36,657 bases of DNA from Herbiconiux sp. (GTDB taxonomy: Bacteria > Actinomycetota > Actinomycetes > Actinomycetales > Microbacteriaceae), in assembly GCF_023264855.1 (NCBI RefSeq), contig NZ_JAHFUW010000049.1:1-36657 (forward strand), in the 5' to 3' direction. The stretch's first letter is position 1; the number at the start of each line of letters is the position of its first letter. The notes under the pieces were generated by a model. That model saw only the letters and a list, made by a program, of their open reading frames with translations. It had not been told where the DNA came from and did no database searches. Both the position numbers and the translations under genes were made by a program. Below are positions 7,684 to 14,305 of this stretch, in pieces.

Positions 7684-8643
7684 CTACGGACGGCCGCCCA
7701 GCCGGGTGACCGCCTGCGAGGCCGCGTGCAGGCCGGCGTCCGCGGCGGCCGAGAGGAGTTCGGGCGGGGCGTCGTGCAGGCGGCCGGGCGTGGCCGCGTC
7801 TGCGCAGCCGGTGAGCAGCGCGCCGACGAAGCCCGCGCTGAAGGCGTCGCCCGCACCGGTGGTGTCGACGGGCGTCACGAGCACGGCGGTTCGCCGCAGC
7901 AGGCCGTGGGCTCGGCTGGCGACGAGCACTCCCTGGCGGCCCATCGTGAGCGCGACCAGCGGATGCCGCTCCAGCAGCCACTCGGCGATGTACTCCGGAT
8001 CGTCCCGCCCGGTGAGCGCGCGGCCCTCGTCGAGGTTCGGGATGACGACGTCGGCGCCCGCCATCGCGGCCAGGATGCGCTCGGAGCCGTGATCGGCGAT
8101 GAAGCCGGCCGATCCGGGGTTCACCGAGACCGACGCTCCCGCATCCTGAGCCGCCCGGGTGAGCGCGGCGAGCTCCAGTGCACGGGTGTCGCCCGGGTCG
8201 CTGAACAGCGAATACCCGGTGAAGTGCAGGTGCCCGCCGGGGGAGAAGAGGGCGTGGTCGACATCGCGCACTGTCGTGAGCGCGTTCGCTCCGCGCTCGG
8301 TGAGCATGGTGCGGGTGCGGTCGGGCTGCAGGATGACCACGATCGTGCCGGTCGGCAGAGTGGCGTCACCGTGCAGGTACGGCGTCACCCCGGTGCGTCG
8401 CAGCTCGTCGTCGTGGCGCTGCACGTCGTCGGCCGCCACGCGGCCCGCGAAGTGGGTGCGGTGCCCGAGGTGCCCGAACCACGCGGCGGCGTTGGCGGCC
8501 GATCCGCCCGCCCGCCGCTCGATTCGCGCGGTCGTGTCGGTGTCGGCGCGGATCGGGCCCGAGGGCGTCACGATCACGTCGTCGATCACGTCACCGAAGA
8601 CCACGACCCAGGGGCCGGATGCCGGCACGGCGGATGCCGACAC
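7684..8643 (-). CDS. psuK: PfkB-family sugar kinase, probable pseudouridine kinase
   Basis: A 319-residue ribokinase-fold enzyme. The N-terminal VVFGDVIDDVIV and GGSAANAAAW form the sugar-binding entrance; the C-terminal DTTGAGDAFSAGFVGALL is the PfkB signature with the anion hole and catalytic aspartate. Sequence alone marks it as a carbohydrate or nucleoside kinase. The specific call comes from context: it starts with GTG at 8643, three bases after the stop of psuG. In pseudouridine catabolism PsuK phosphorylates pseudouridine, and PsuG then splits pseudouridine-5'-phosphate into uracil and ribose-5-phosphate. No dedicated nucleoside transporter is seen beside it in this window. Other PfkB substrates cannot be excluded. 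Confidence 0.85.
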   Translation of the reverse strand: MSASAVPASGPWVVVFGDVIDDVIVTPSGPIRADTDTTARIERRAGGSAANAAAWFGHLGHRTHFAGRVAADDVQRHDDELRRTGVTPYLHGDATLPTGTIVVILQPDRTRTMLTERGANALTTVRDVDHALFSPGGHLHFTGYSLFSDPGDTRALELAALTRAAQDAGASVSVNPGSAGFIADHGSERILAAMAGADVVIPNLDEGRALTGRDDPEYIAEWLLERHPLVALTMGRQGVLVASRAHGLLRRTAVLVTPVDTTGAGDAFSAGFVGALLTGCADAATPGRLHDAPPELLSAAADAGLHAASQAVTRLGGRP

Positions 8644-8646
8644 CGA

Positions 8647-9603
8647 TCAGGCGCCGGATCCGGCGAAGGCCGCCGCGGGCCCGGACCCGCTCTCGTGGAG
8701 CGCGCTCCACGCCACCGCGATCTCCCCGGCCAGCCGCACGTTGTTGCGCGCGATGTCGAGGTTCACCTCGAGGCTGCGGCCTCCGGAGGCATCCACGATG
8801 TATCCCAGAAGGAAAGGCGTGACGGCCTTGCCGGTCACTCCGGCCTCGGACGCGGCGGCGAACGCGGTCTGGAGCACACGGTCGTGCTCGGCGGGGTCCC
8901 ACTGCTGATCCAGCGGCAGCGGGTTCGCCACGACGATGCCCTGGCCGTGGCCGAGCTCGTCCTGACTGCGCATCACCCGCGCGATCTCGGCGGCATCCTC
9001 GACCTGCCAGTCGATGCTGTACCCCGAGGTGCTCAGCCAGAAGCTGGGGAAGTCGGTGGTGCGGTAGCCGAGCACCGGCACGCTGAGCGTCTCGAGGCGC
9101 TCGAGCGTGGCGGGGATATCGAGCACCGACTTGACGCCCGCCGAGACGACGGTGACGCCCGAGATGGCGAGCGCGCTCAGGTCGGCCGACTCGTCGAACG
9201 ACTCGTTCGCACCGCGGTGCACGCCGCCGAGGCCCCCGGTGGCGAACACGCGCACCCCGGCCTTGCCCGCGAGGTAGGCGGTGGCTGCGACCGTCGTGGC
9301 GCCGCTGGCACCCTTGGCGGCGAGGATCGGCAGGTCGCGCACACTGGCCTTGGCCATCGGCTCCTCGGCGATGCGGCGCACGCCCTCCTCGTCGAGGCCG
9401 ATCTGCGGCACACCGTCGAGCACGGCGATCGTGGCGGGCGTGACGCCGGCGGAGCGCAGGATGCCCTCGAACTCCTGCGCGGCTTCGAGGTTGCGGGGCT
9501 GCGGCAGCCCGTGCGAGATGATGGTCGACTCGAGCGCGACCACGGGGCGGCCGGCTTCCAGAGCGGAGGCGACGGCGGGGGAGACGACGAAGGGCGAGGC
9601 CAT
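8647..9603 (-). CDS. psuG: pseudouridine-5'-phosphate glycosidase
   Basis: A 318-residue lyase-type glycosidase that reversibly splits the C-C glycosidic bond of pseudouridine-5'-phosphate to uracil and ribose-5-phosphate. It is highly conserved: VVALESTIISHGLPQP with the active-site glutamate (Glu25), DGVPQIGL, AKASVRDLP with a phosphate-binding lysine, FATGGLGGVHR, and VSAGVKSVLDIPATLE with the catalytic lysine (Lys158), followed by GYRTTDFPSFW. Length and order match the manganese-dependent PsuG family. The start is ATG 9603. It lies between the unknown 132-residue gene (14 bases upstream) and psuK (three bases downstream), so all are one minus-strand operon. The role is salvage of pseudouridine from RNA turnover. 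Confidence 0.95.
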   Translation of the reverse strand: MASPFVVSPAVASALEAGRPVVALESTIISHGLPQPRNLEAAQEFEGILRSAGVTPATIAVLDGVPQIGLDEEGVRRIAEEPMAKASVRDLPILAAKGASGATTVAATAYLAGKAGVRVFATGGLGGVHRGANESFDESADLSALAISGVTVVSAGVKSVLDIPATLERLETLSVPVLGYRTTDFPSFWLSTSGYSIDWQVEDAAEIARVMRSQDELGHGQGIVVANPLPLDQQWDPAEHDRVLQTAFAAASEAGVTGKAVTPFLLGYIVDASGGRSLEVNLDIARNNVRLAGEIAVAWSALHESGSGPAAAFAGSGA

Positions 9604-9617
9604 CGGGCGGCGCCGGC

Positions 9618-10016
9618 TCAGCGCAGGCGCGCTTTGAGGGCGGCCACCGGGTCGGCGGCGGTCAGCAGTCCCGGCCCGAAGCGCAGCATCGTGATGGTGT
9701 GGGACACCGGGCCCTGACCAGCCGAGAGTCGGGTCGCCACGGTGGCGCGCTCCCAGATGAGGATCGACTCCTGCGCCAGCTGCACGGTGAGGCCGAGCGG
9801 CTGGGTGTTGCCCGAGCGCACGTCCGGCAGCGAGTAGCCGCCGAGACCGGCGAGCGTGGAGTACACCTCGGAGACATCCTTCTGCGGCAGCGGAACCGCG
9901 CCCTGACCGGCGAAGACGGCCACGAACAGGCGGGCGGCCAGCTCGTCGGGATCGGCGGTCCAGAGGCCTTCGGGGCCGGCGAACAGAGGAGTCGGAGCAG
10001 CCGAGGAGAATGTCAT
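9618..10016 (-). CDS. conserved-looking hypothetical protein, first gene of the psu operon
   Basis: A 132-residue protein I do not recognise. It has no signal peptide or membrane helix and a mixed, soluble composition. Visible landmarks are FVAVFAGQGAVPLPQKDVSEVY, GGYSLPDVRSGNTQPLGL, ILIWERATVATR and a C-terminal ITMLRFGPGLLTAADPVAAL. Codon use matches its neighbours, and it is only 14 bases upstream of psuG, so it is a real member of the operon. The ATG at 10016 is preceded by TAGGGT at a six-base distance, suggesting that this is the operon's first codon on a leaderless mRNA. A role in pseudouridine metabolism is only suggested by position. Confidence 0.75.
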   Translation of the reverse strand: MTFSSAAPTPLFAGPEGLWTADPDELAARLFVAVFAGQGAVPLPQKDVSEVYSTLAGLGGYSLPDVRSGNTQPLGLTVQLAQESILIWERATVATRLSAGQGPVSHTITMLRFGPGLLTAADPVAALKARLR

Positions 10017-10022
10017 GGATTC

Positions 10023-10028
10023 ACCCTA
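10023..10028 (-). promoter_or_regulatory. candidate -10 box for the psu operon
   Basis: Read on the minus strand this is TAGGGT, followed by six bases and ATG 10016. It fits a TANNNT -10 element driving a leaderless transcript of the 132-residue gene, psuG, psuK and perhaps the M20 peptidase. No clear -35. Confidence 0.4.
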
Positions 10029-10091
10029 CCGAGCAGCGCCCGGGTAAGGCCAGACACGGGCTCCGGGCGGCCGGGACACAGGCCCGGGCAC

Positions 10092-10097
10092 TAGGAT
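10092..10097 (+). promoter_or_regulatory. candidate -10 box before the DUF6804-like gene
   Basis: TAGGAT lies nine bases before ATG 10107 and there is no ribosome site between them, so a leaderless or nearly leaderless transcript is likely. It forms a divergent promoter pair with the box at 10023-10028; the two start codons are 90 bases apart. Confidence 0.4.
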
Positions 10098-10106
10098 CGT
10101 CCCGAC

Positions 10107-10442
10107 ATGAGCACGCGACAGACCACCCCGGCATTCACCCGGCCGGCCCTGGCCCCCGGTCTCCTCGGCGCCATCGCTCTGATGGCGTTCATCGCCGTGG
10201 TCGACACCGACTGGTTCACCATCGCGCGGTACGTGGTGAGCATCCTCGCCCTCATTATGTGCGTGTTCGCCGGTCAGGCGAAGCAGTGGTGGTGGATCGC
10301 ACCGCTCGCGGCGATCGCGGTGCTGTGGAACCCTGTGCTGCCGATCGACCTCCCGCTGGTGGCCTGGCAGGCCGCGCACGTGGCCGGCGCGATCGTGTTC
10401 GTGGCCAGTGGCCTCCTGATCAAGGTGCATCGCGTAGACTGA
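10107..10442 (+). CDS. small membrane protein, DUF6804-like
   Basis: A 111-residue integral membrane protein with four predicted helices: about residues 17-33 (GLLGAIALMAFIAVV), 38-55 (FTIARYVVSILALIMCVF), 60-75 (WWWIAPLAAIAVLW) and 85-105 (AAHVAGAIVFVASGLLI). The pattern QAKQWWWIAPLAAIAVLWNP followed by PIDLPLVAW recalls the DUF6804 family of bacterial four-helix proteins of unknown function. It stands alone, divergent from the psu operon and 176 bases before the SNF2 gene. No function can be given. Confidence 0.75.
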   Translation: MSTRQTTPAFTRPALAPGLLGAIALMAFIAVVDTDWFTIARYVVSILALIMCVFAGQAKQWWWIAPLAAIAVLWNPVLPIDLPLVAWQAAHVAGAIVFVASGLLIKVHRVD

Positions 10443-10618
10443 ACAGGCAACGGGGTATCCCGCTCTTCGTGCCGACCGCGACTCACCTCGCGTTGCTCGG
10501 CCCAGGCTCCCGTTCGAACTGTTCGCAGTCGTGAGGTTCCACCGATCCGGTGGCGCCGAAGGCTGGCCGCGTGACCTCCGGCGAAGACGAGGTCTCGCCA
10601 CTACTCCCCAGGAGAACG

Positions 10619-12739
10619 ATGTCAAGGTCCGGCAATCGCCGTACACGCACCGCCGACAACACCGGCCTCATCCCCATCCTCGCCCGCAAGGTGCGCGAGG
10701 TCGAAGCGGCGGCCCAGCGCGGCAAGGTGGCCCCGGCCAACCGCACCAAGTTCTTGGTGGTGGCCCTGCTGATGCGCGAGGAGCGTGCGTCGCTGAAGAC
10801 GGATGCCGGTCTCGCCGACGCCGAGCGCGCCGAGCAGCTGAAACGGCTCGACGGCATCGCATCCATCCTCGCCCGCACCGCCGCGCGCGACACCTCGCTG
10901 ATCGCGTTGCTCGAGACCGACGCGGCGGGCCTCTCGCCGGCCGCGAAGAAACTGCGCCGTGAGTACCTCGAAGACGCCGGCTACGACGTGCCCGACGAGG
11001 AGCCCGAGGTGCTGGTCTCCGCCAATGCCACCGTGGTGCCGCCCGAGCTCGCGGAGCGTCAGGTGGTGCCCACCTCGGTGAAGTCGCGCCAGCTCGCGAA
11101 CCCGTTCATGGCCCCCGACCTCACGCCGGCCAAGCCGCACGGCGTCGGCCGCCTCAGCAACTGGGAGCTGCTCGGCCCGCTCTACCGCGCCTTCGAGTAC
11201 GGTGCCGGAGGTCGCGCCGCCAGCATGGAGCTGCCCGAGGCGCCCACGATCGACCGGCTCTCGCCCCCGGGCCGCGAGCTGATGGTGCACCAGTCCCGCT
11301 TCCTGCAGAGCGTTCAGGCCGGGCACCGCACCTTCCTGCTGGCCGACGAGCCCGGTCTCGGCAAGACGGCGCAGTCGCTGCTGGCCGCATCCGTCGCCGA
11401 TGCCTACCCGCTGCTGGCCGTCGTGCCCAACGTCGTGAAGATGAACTGGGCCCGCGAGGTGGAGATCTGGACCCCGCACCGCCGCGCCACCGTCGTGCAC
11501 GGCGACGGCGAGAAACTGGATGCCTTCGCCGACGTCGTCATTGTGAACTACGAGGTGCTCGACCGGCACCTGTCGTGGCTCGGCACCATGGGCTTCCGCG
11601 GCATGGTGGTCGACGAGGCCCACTTCATCAAGAACATGTCGTCGCTGCGCTCGCGCAACGTGCTGGCGCTGGCCGACCGCATCCGGCGCACCGCCCCCGG
11701 CGGCAACCCGCTGATGATGGCCCTCACCGGAACGCCGCTGATCAACGACGTCGACGACTTCCGCGCCATCTGGCAGTTCCTCGGCTGGATCGACGGCGCG
11801 AAGCCGACTCCGGTGCTGATGGAGCGGCTCGAGGAGGTAGGGCTCACGCCCGCCGACGCCGGCTTCTTCTCCGAAGCCCGCGAAGCCGTGATCGACATGG
11901 GCATCGTGCGCCGCCGCAAGATCGACGTGGCGGCCGACCTGCCCTCCAAGCGCATCGTCGACCTGCCCGTCGAGCTCGACGACGACCTGGGCCGCAGCAT
12001 CCGCGACGCCGAACGCGAGCTCGGTGCGCGCCTGGTGACCCGGTACCGCCGCCTGATCGCCGCCCGTGCCAACTCGCGCGGTGAAGACGTGGACGAGATC
12101 CCGGATGACGACCTGATGCGTCTCGTGGCCCGCCAGGAGCTCGAAGACACGAAGGCCACCGAAGACGGGCTCAACGTGTTCACGATGGTGCGCCGGATCG
12201 GTACCGCCAAGGCCGGGCTCGCCGCCGACTACGCGGCGCAGCTGGCGCGTTCGGTGGGCAAGGTGGTGTTCTTCGCCAAGCACATCGACGTGATGGATGC
12301 GGCGGAGGAGCTGTTCGCGAAGCGCGAGCTGAAGACGGTGTCCATCCGCGGCGACCAGTCGGCGACGCTGCGGCAGCGCTCGATCGACGACTTCAACAAC
12401 GACCCGGATGTCTCGGTGGCGGTGTGCTCGCTGACGGCGGCCGGCGTGGGGCTGAACCTGCAAGCGGCGTCGAACGTGGTGCTTGCCGAGCTGTCGTGGA
12501 CGGCTGCCGAGCAGACTCAGGCGATCGACCGGGTGCACCGGATCGGGCAGGAGGAGCCGGTGACGGCGTGGCGGATCATCGCTGCTCAGACGATCGACAC
12601 GCGCATCTCGGAGCTGATCGATTCGAAGCAGGGGCTGGCGGCTCGGGCTCTTGATGGGTCGGATGTCGCGGTGGGGTCGTCGGATTCCGTGCAGGTCGAT
12701 GCTTTGGTGTCGCTGCTCCGGTCGGCCTTGGAGTCTTAG
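10619..12739 (+). CDS. SNF2-family DEAD/DEAH-box ATPase (SMARCAL1-like)
   Basis: A 706-residue double-stranded-DNA translocase of the SNF2 superfamily. After an N-terminal region of about 210 residues, basic at its start and of unknown role, lobe 1 carries LADEPGLGKTAQS (Walker A, Lys249), VVDEAHFIKN (motif II, Asp332) and LTGTPLIN (motif III). Lobe 2 has VVFFAKHIDVM, SIRGDQSA, SLTAAGVGLNLQAASNVV and the motif VI arginines in QAIDRVHRIGQ. The compact core without a long insertion resembles SMARCAL1/ZRANB3-like and actinobacterial DEAD/DEAH helicase proteins, suggesting roles in fork or DNA repair rather than RapA-type RNA polymerase recycling. ATG 10619 is chosen because AGGAG at 10610-10614 precedes it; an in-frame GTG at 10550 has none. 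The 176 bases upstream hold no gene I can support. Confidence 0.9.
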   Translation: MSRSGNRRTRTADNTGLIPILARKVREVEAAAQRGKVAPANRTKFLVVALLMREERASLKTDAGLADAERAEQLKRLDGIASILARTAARDTSLIALLETDAAGLSPAAKKLRREYLEDAGYDVPDEEPEVLVSANATVVPPELAERQVVPTSVKSRQLANPFMAPDLTPAKPHGVGRLSNWELLGPLYRAFEYGAGGRAASMELPEAPTIDRLSPPGRELMVHQSRFLQSVQAGHRTFLLADEPGLGKTAQSLLAASVADAYPLLAVVPNVVKMNWAREVEIWTPHRRATVVHGDGEKLDAFADVVIVNYEVLDRHLSWLGTMGFRGMVVDEAHFIKNMSSLRSRNVLALADRIRRTAPGGNPLMMALTGTPLINDVDDFRAIWQFLGWIDGAKPTPVLMERLEEVGLTPADAGFFSEAREAVIDMGIVRRRKIDVAADLPSKRIVDLPVELDDDLGRSIRDAERELGARLVTRYRRLIAARANSRGEDVDEIPDDDLMRLVARQELEDTKATEDGLNVFTMVRRIGTAKAGLAADYAAQLARSVGKVVFFAKHIDVMDAAEELFAKRELKTVSIRGDQSATLRQRSIDDFNNDPDVSVAVCSLTAAGVGLNLQAASNVVLAELSWTAAEQTQAIDRVHRIGQEEPVTAWRIIAAQTIDTRISELIDSKQGLAARALDGSDVAVGSSDSVQVDALVSLLRSALES

Positions 12740-12753
12740 GAGCGCTGCTGTGG

Positions 12754-12834
12754 ACGAGGGGTGGCATGTTCACTCCCCGCCTAGGGGTCGAGCTGCGCTC
12801 GAAGGCGGCGGGGAGCGAACATGCCACCCCTCGT
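12754..12834. repeat. long palindrome, 28-bp arms, 25-nt loop
   Basis: Bases 12754-12781 and 12807-12834 are reverse complements over 28 bp except for A 12772 against C 12816. The outer end begins ACGAGGGGTGGCATGTTC. The loop has its own small inverted repeat, TCGAG (12788-12792) and CTCGA (12798-12802). It starts 14 bases after the SNF2 stop codon and precedes a same-strand gene. Its size, single A/C mismatch and position just past a stop parallel the palindrome at 4032-4103, but the sequence is unrelated. Terminator or dispersed palindromic repeat. Confidence 0.8.
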
Positions 12835-12907
12835 TGGCGACGTTGAGAGTGCTGGGTGTGGGGTGTGAGTCCGGTCGTTCTGGTCGACAGGCGTTGAGGA
12901 TGGATCT

Positions 12908-13114
12908 ATGGACGCTATCTGGATCAGCTTGATCGTGGTCGCTGTGATCATCGTGGCGCTGGGGGTTGCCATCGGGCTTCGTCGGCGCCGGAGCAACGAT
13001 TATTCCGATCATCTCGATGCGCGGGACCGGGCTCAGAAGCCGGAGGACGCGCAGACCGTTGCGGCGGCGCGCTATTCGGACCGGTCCGGATCGGGAGCCG
13101 GCGGCAGCTTCTAG
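12908..13114 (+). CDS. small single-pass membrane protein
   Basis: A 68-residue protein: one N-terminal membrane helix (residues 4-24, IWISLIVVAVIIVALGVAIGL), then an arginine stop-transfer cluster RRRR, then a hydrophilic cytosolic tail ending in GSGAGGSF. Ribosome site GAGGA at 12896-12900 and ATG 12908 are well placed. It does not match a family I know; the topology suggests an N-out anchored peptide. It lies downstream of the SNF2 palindrome, and its stop is two bases from the stop of the convergent DUF2207 gene. Codon use is less GC-biased than the window average. Confidence 0.7.
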   Translation: MDAIWISLIVVAVIIVALGVAIGLRRRRSNDYSDHLDARDRAQKPEDAQTVAAARYSDRSGSGAGGSF

Positions 13115-13116
13115 CC

Positions 13117-14256
13117 TCAGTTGCCCACGGTGCGTATGATCGCGCCGATGAGGGAGCCGAGGAGGCGGGCGACCTGGCCGACGGCGATCATCGCATCGAG
13201 GGTCGAGATCAGGGCGTCGGTGGTGGCGCCGAGGGTTCGAAGGCCTTCGGAGGAGCCGAGGTCGGTGTCGCGGAGTTCGCGTTTCCAGGCTCGTTCTTGG
13301 CGGAAGAGGATGGCGTAGGGGAGCAGTCTTTCGGTCAGAATGAGACGGTCGAGGCCGGACTGGGAGACCATGTCCGGGGTGGGTTTCTGGAGGCCCAGTG
13401 ACCTGGCTGCGGGGCTCTGATCGCCGGCCGGGGCGCGGAGGGCCGTCGTCGGTGACTCGAGCATGCGGATGCGGTCTTGCTCGGCGAGCCGCACGTAGTC
13501 GCGCACACCGGAGAGGTGTCGGCGCACCGCCGTGCCCGCAGGCGTGAATCGCTGCAGCCCCGGCGGCGCGATCGCGATCAGCCAGAGAAGCCCCGCGAGC
13601 GCCGGCAGCACCGCCAGCGCCACCGGCCACAGGCCCGTGAACAGAGCTCCGAGACCGCCGAGGATTCCCAGGGCGGCCGCGGCCAGGAAGAGCAGTGCGA
13701 GCAGGACGAGGTGCGTGCGCACCGGTGTTCCGTGGGCGAGGCCGTCGTCCACCAGCCGCTTCCGCCGCTCGTCGAGGAAGAGCCGCAGTTCGCGAGCCCG
13801 TCGCGACGGGAAGGCCGCCGGGCCGGTGAGGAAGACGATGTCCGCGTTGCCAGCCGGTTCCAGTCCGAGCCGGGCCAGCGCGCGGTCGTGCCGCTTCTTC
13901 TGCCGGGGCGTCATGGACGGCGGCTGGAGCGCGGCGAGGAAGGCGCGCTCCTGCTTCGTCAGAGTCGCTCCGGGCGAGGGGTGCACGGCGATCGGCCGGG
14001 CGGAGTCCGGCGGCGCGAGCATCCGGATCCGGCCGCGCACGGCGAGGTCGGCGATCGCGGCGGCGGCGACCCGCCGATCGGCGCGGACGAGAAGGCCGTG
14101 ATCGATCACGTCTCCGGCAGGTGACGCGTACTCGACGACGAGCGAGCGCGGCAGGTGCCATTGGATGCGCGACGCGACGAACTGCACGACCAGGGCGATC
14201 AGGGCGGACACGGCGCCCGCCGCCAGCAGGGCCACGGCGAACTCGCGACTGCTCAT
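13117..14256 (-). CDS. DUF2207-type membrane protein
   Basis: A 379-residue membrane protein. One helix at residues about 6-26 (FAVALLAAGAVSALIALVVQF) is followed by a soluble region with the winged-helix-like strip VAAAAIADLAVRGRIRM, and a hairpin of two to three helices around residues 180-235 (LVLLALLFLAAAALGILGG, LWPVALAVLPALAGLLWLIAI). The C-terminal region is soluble, with SGVRDYVRLAEQDRIRMLE and LTERLLPYAILFRQERAWKREL, typical of the C-terminal half of DUF2207 proteins. The family's extracellular N-terminal domain is missing or very short. The start is ATG 14256, with GGAGAG just upstream on the minus strand; an in-frame extension to 14331 lacks support. It follows ptrB by 49 bases on the same strand. 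Function unknown. Confidence 0.78.
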   Translation of the reverse strand: MSSREFAVALLAAGAVSALIALVVQFVASRIQWHLPRSLVVEYASPAGDVIDHGLLVRADRRVAAAAIADLAVRGRIRMLAPPDSARPIAVHPSPGATLTKQERAFLAALQPPSMTPRQKKRHDRALARLGLEPAGNADIVFLTGPAAFPSRRARELRLFLDERRKRLVDDGLAHGTPVRTHLVLLALLFLAAAALGILGGLGALFTGLWPVALAVLPALAGLLWLIAIAPPGLQRFTPAGTAVRRHLSGVRDYVRLAEQDRIRMLESPTTALRAPAGDQSPAARSLGLQKPTPDMVSQSGLDRLILTERLLPYAILFRQERAWKRELRDTDLGSSEGLRTLGATTDALISTLDAMIAVGQVARLLGSLIGAIIRTVGN

Positions 14257-14305
14257 CGGAGCTCTCCGACGGGCTCGCTGCCGCTCACCGTTCGATCGAC
14301 CGGAT

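Noticed and set aside
10443-10618. Possible small gene between the DUF6804-like and SNF2 genes
   Set aside because: Short open frames here lack start codons with ribosome sites and show no codon bias; treated as non-coding upstream sequence.
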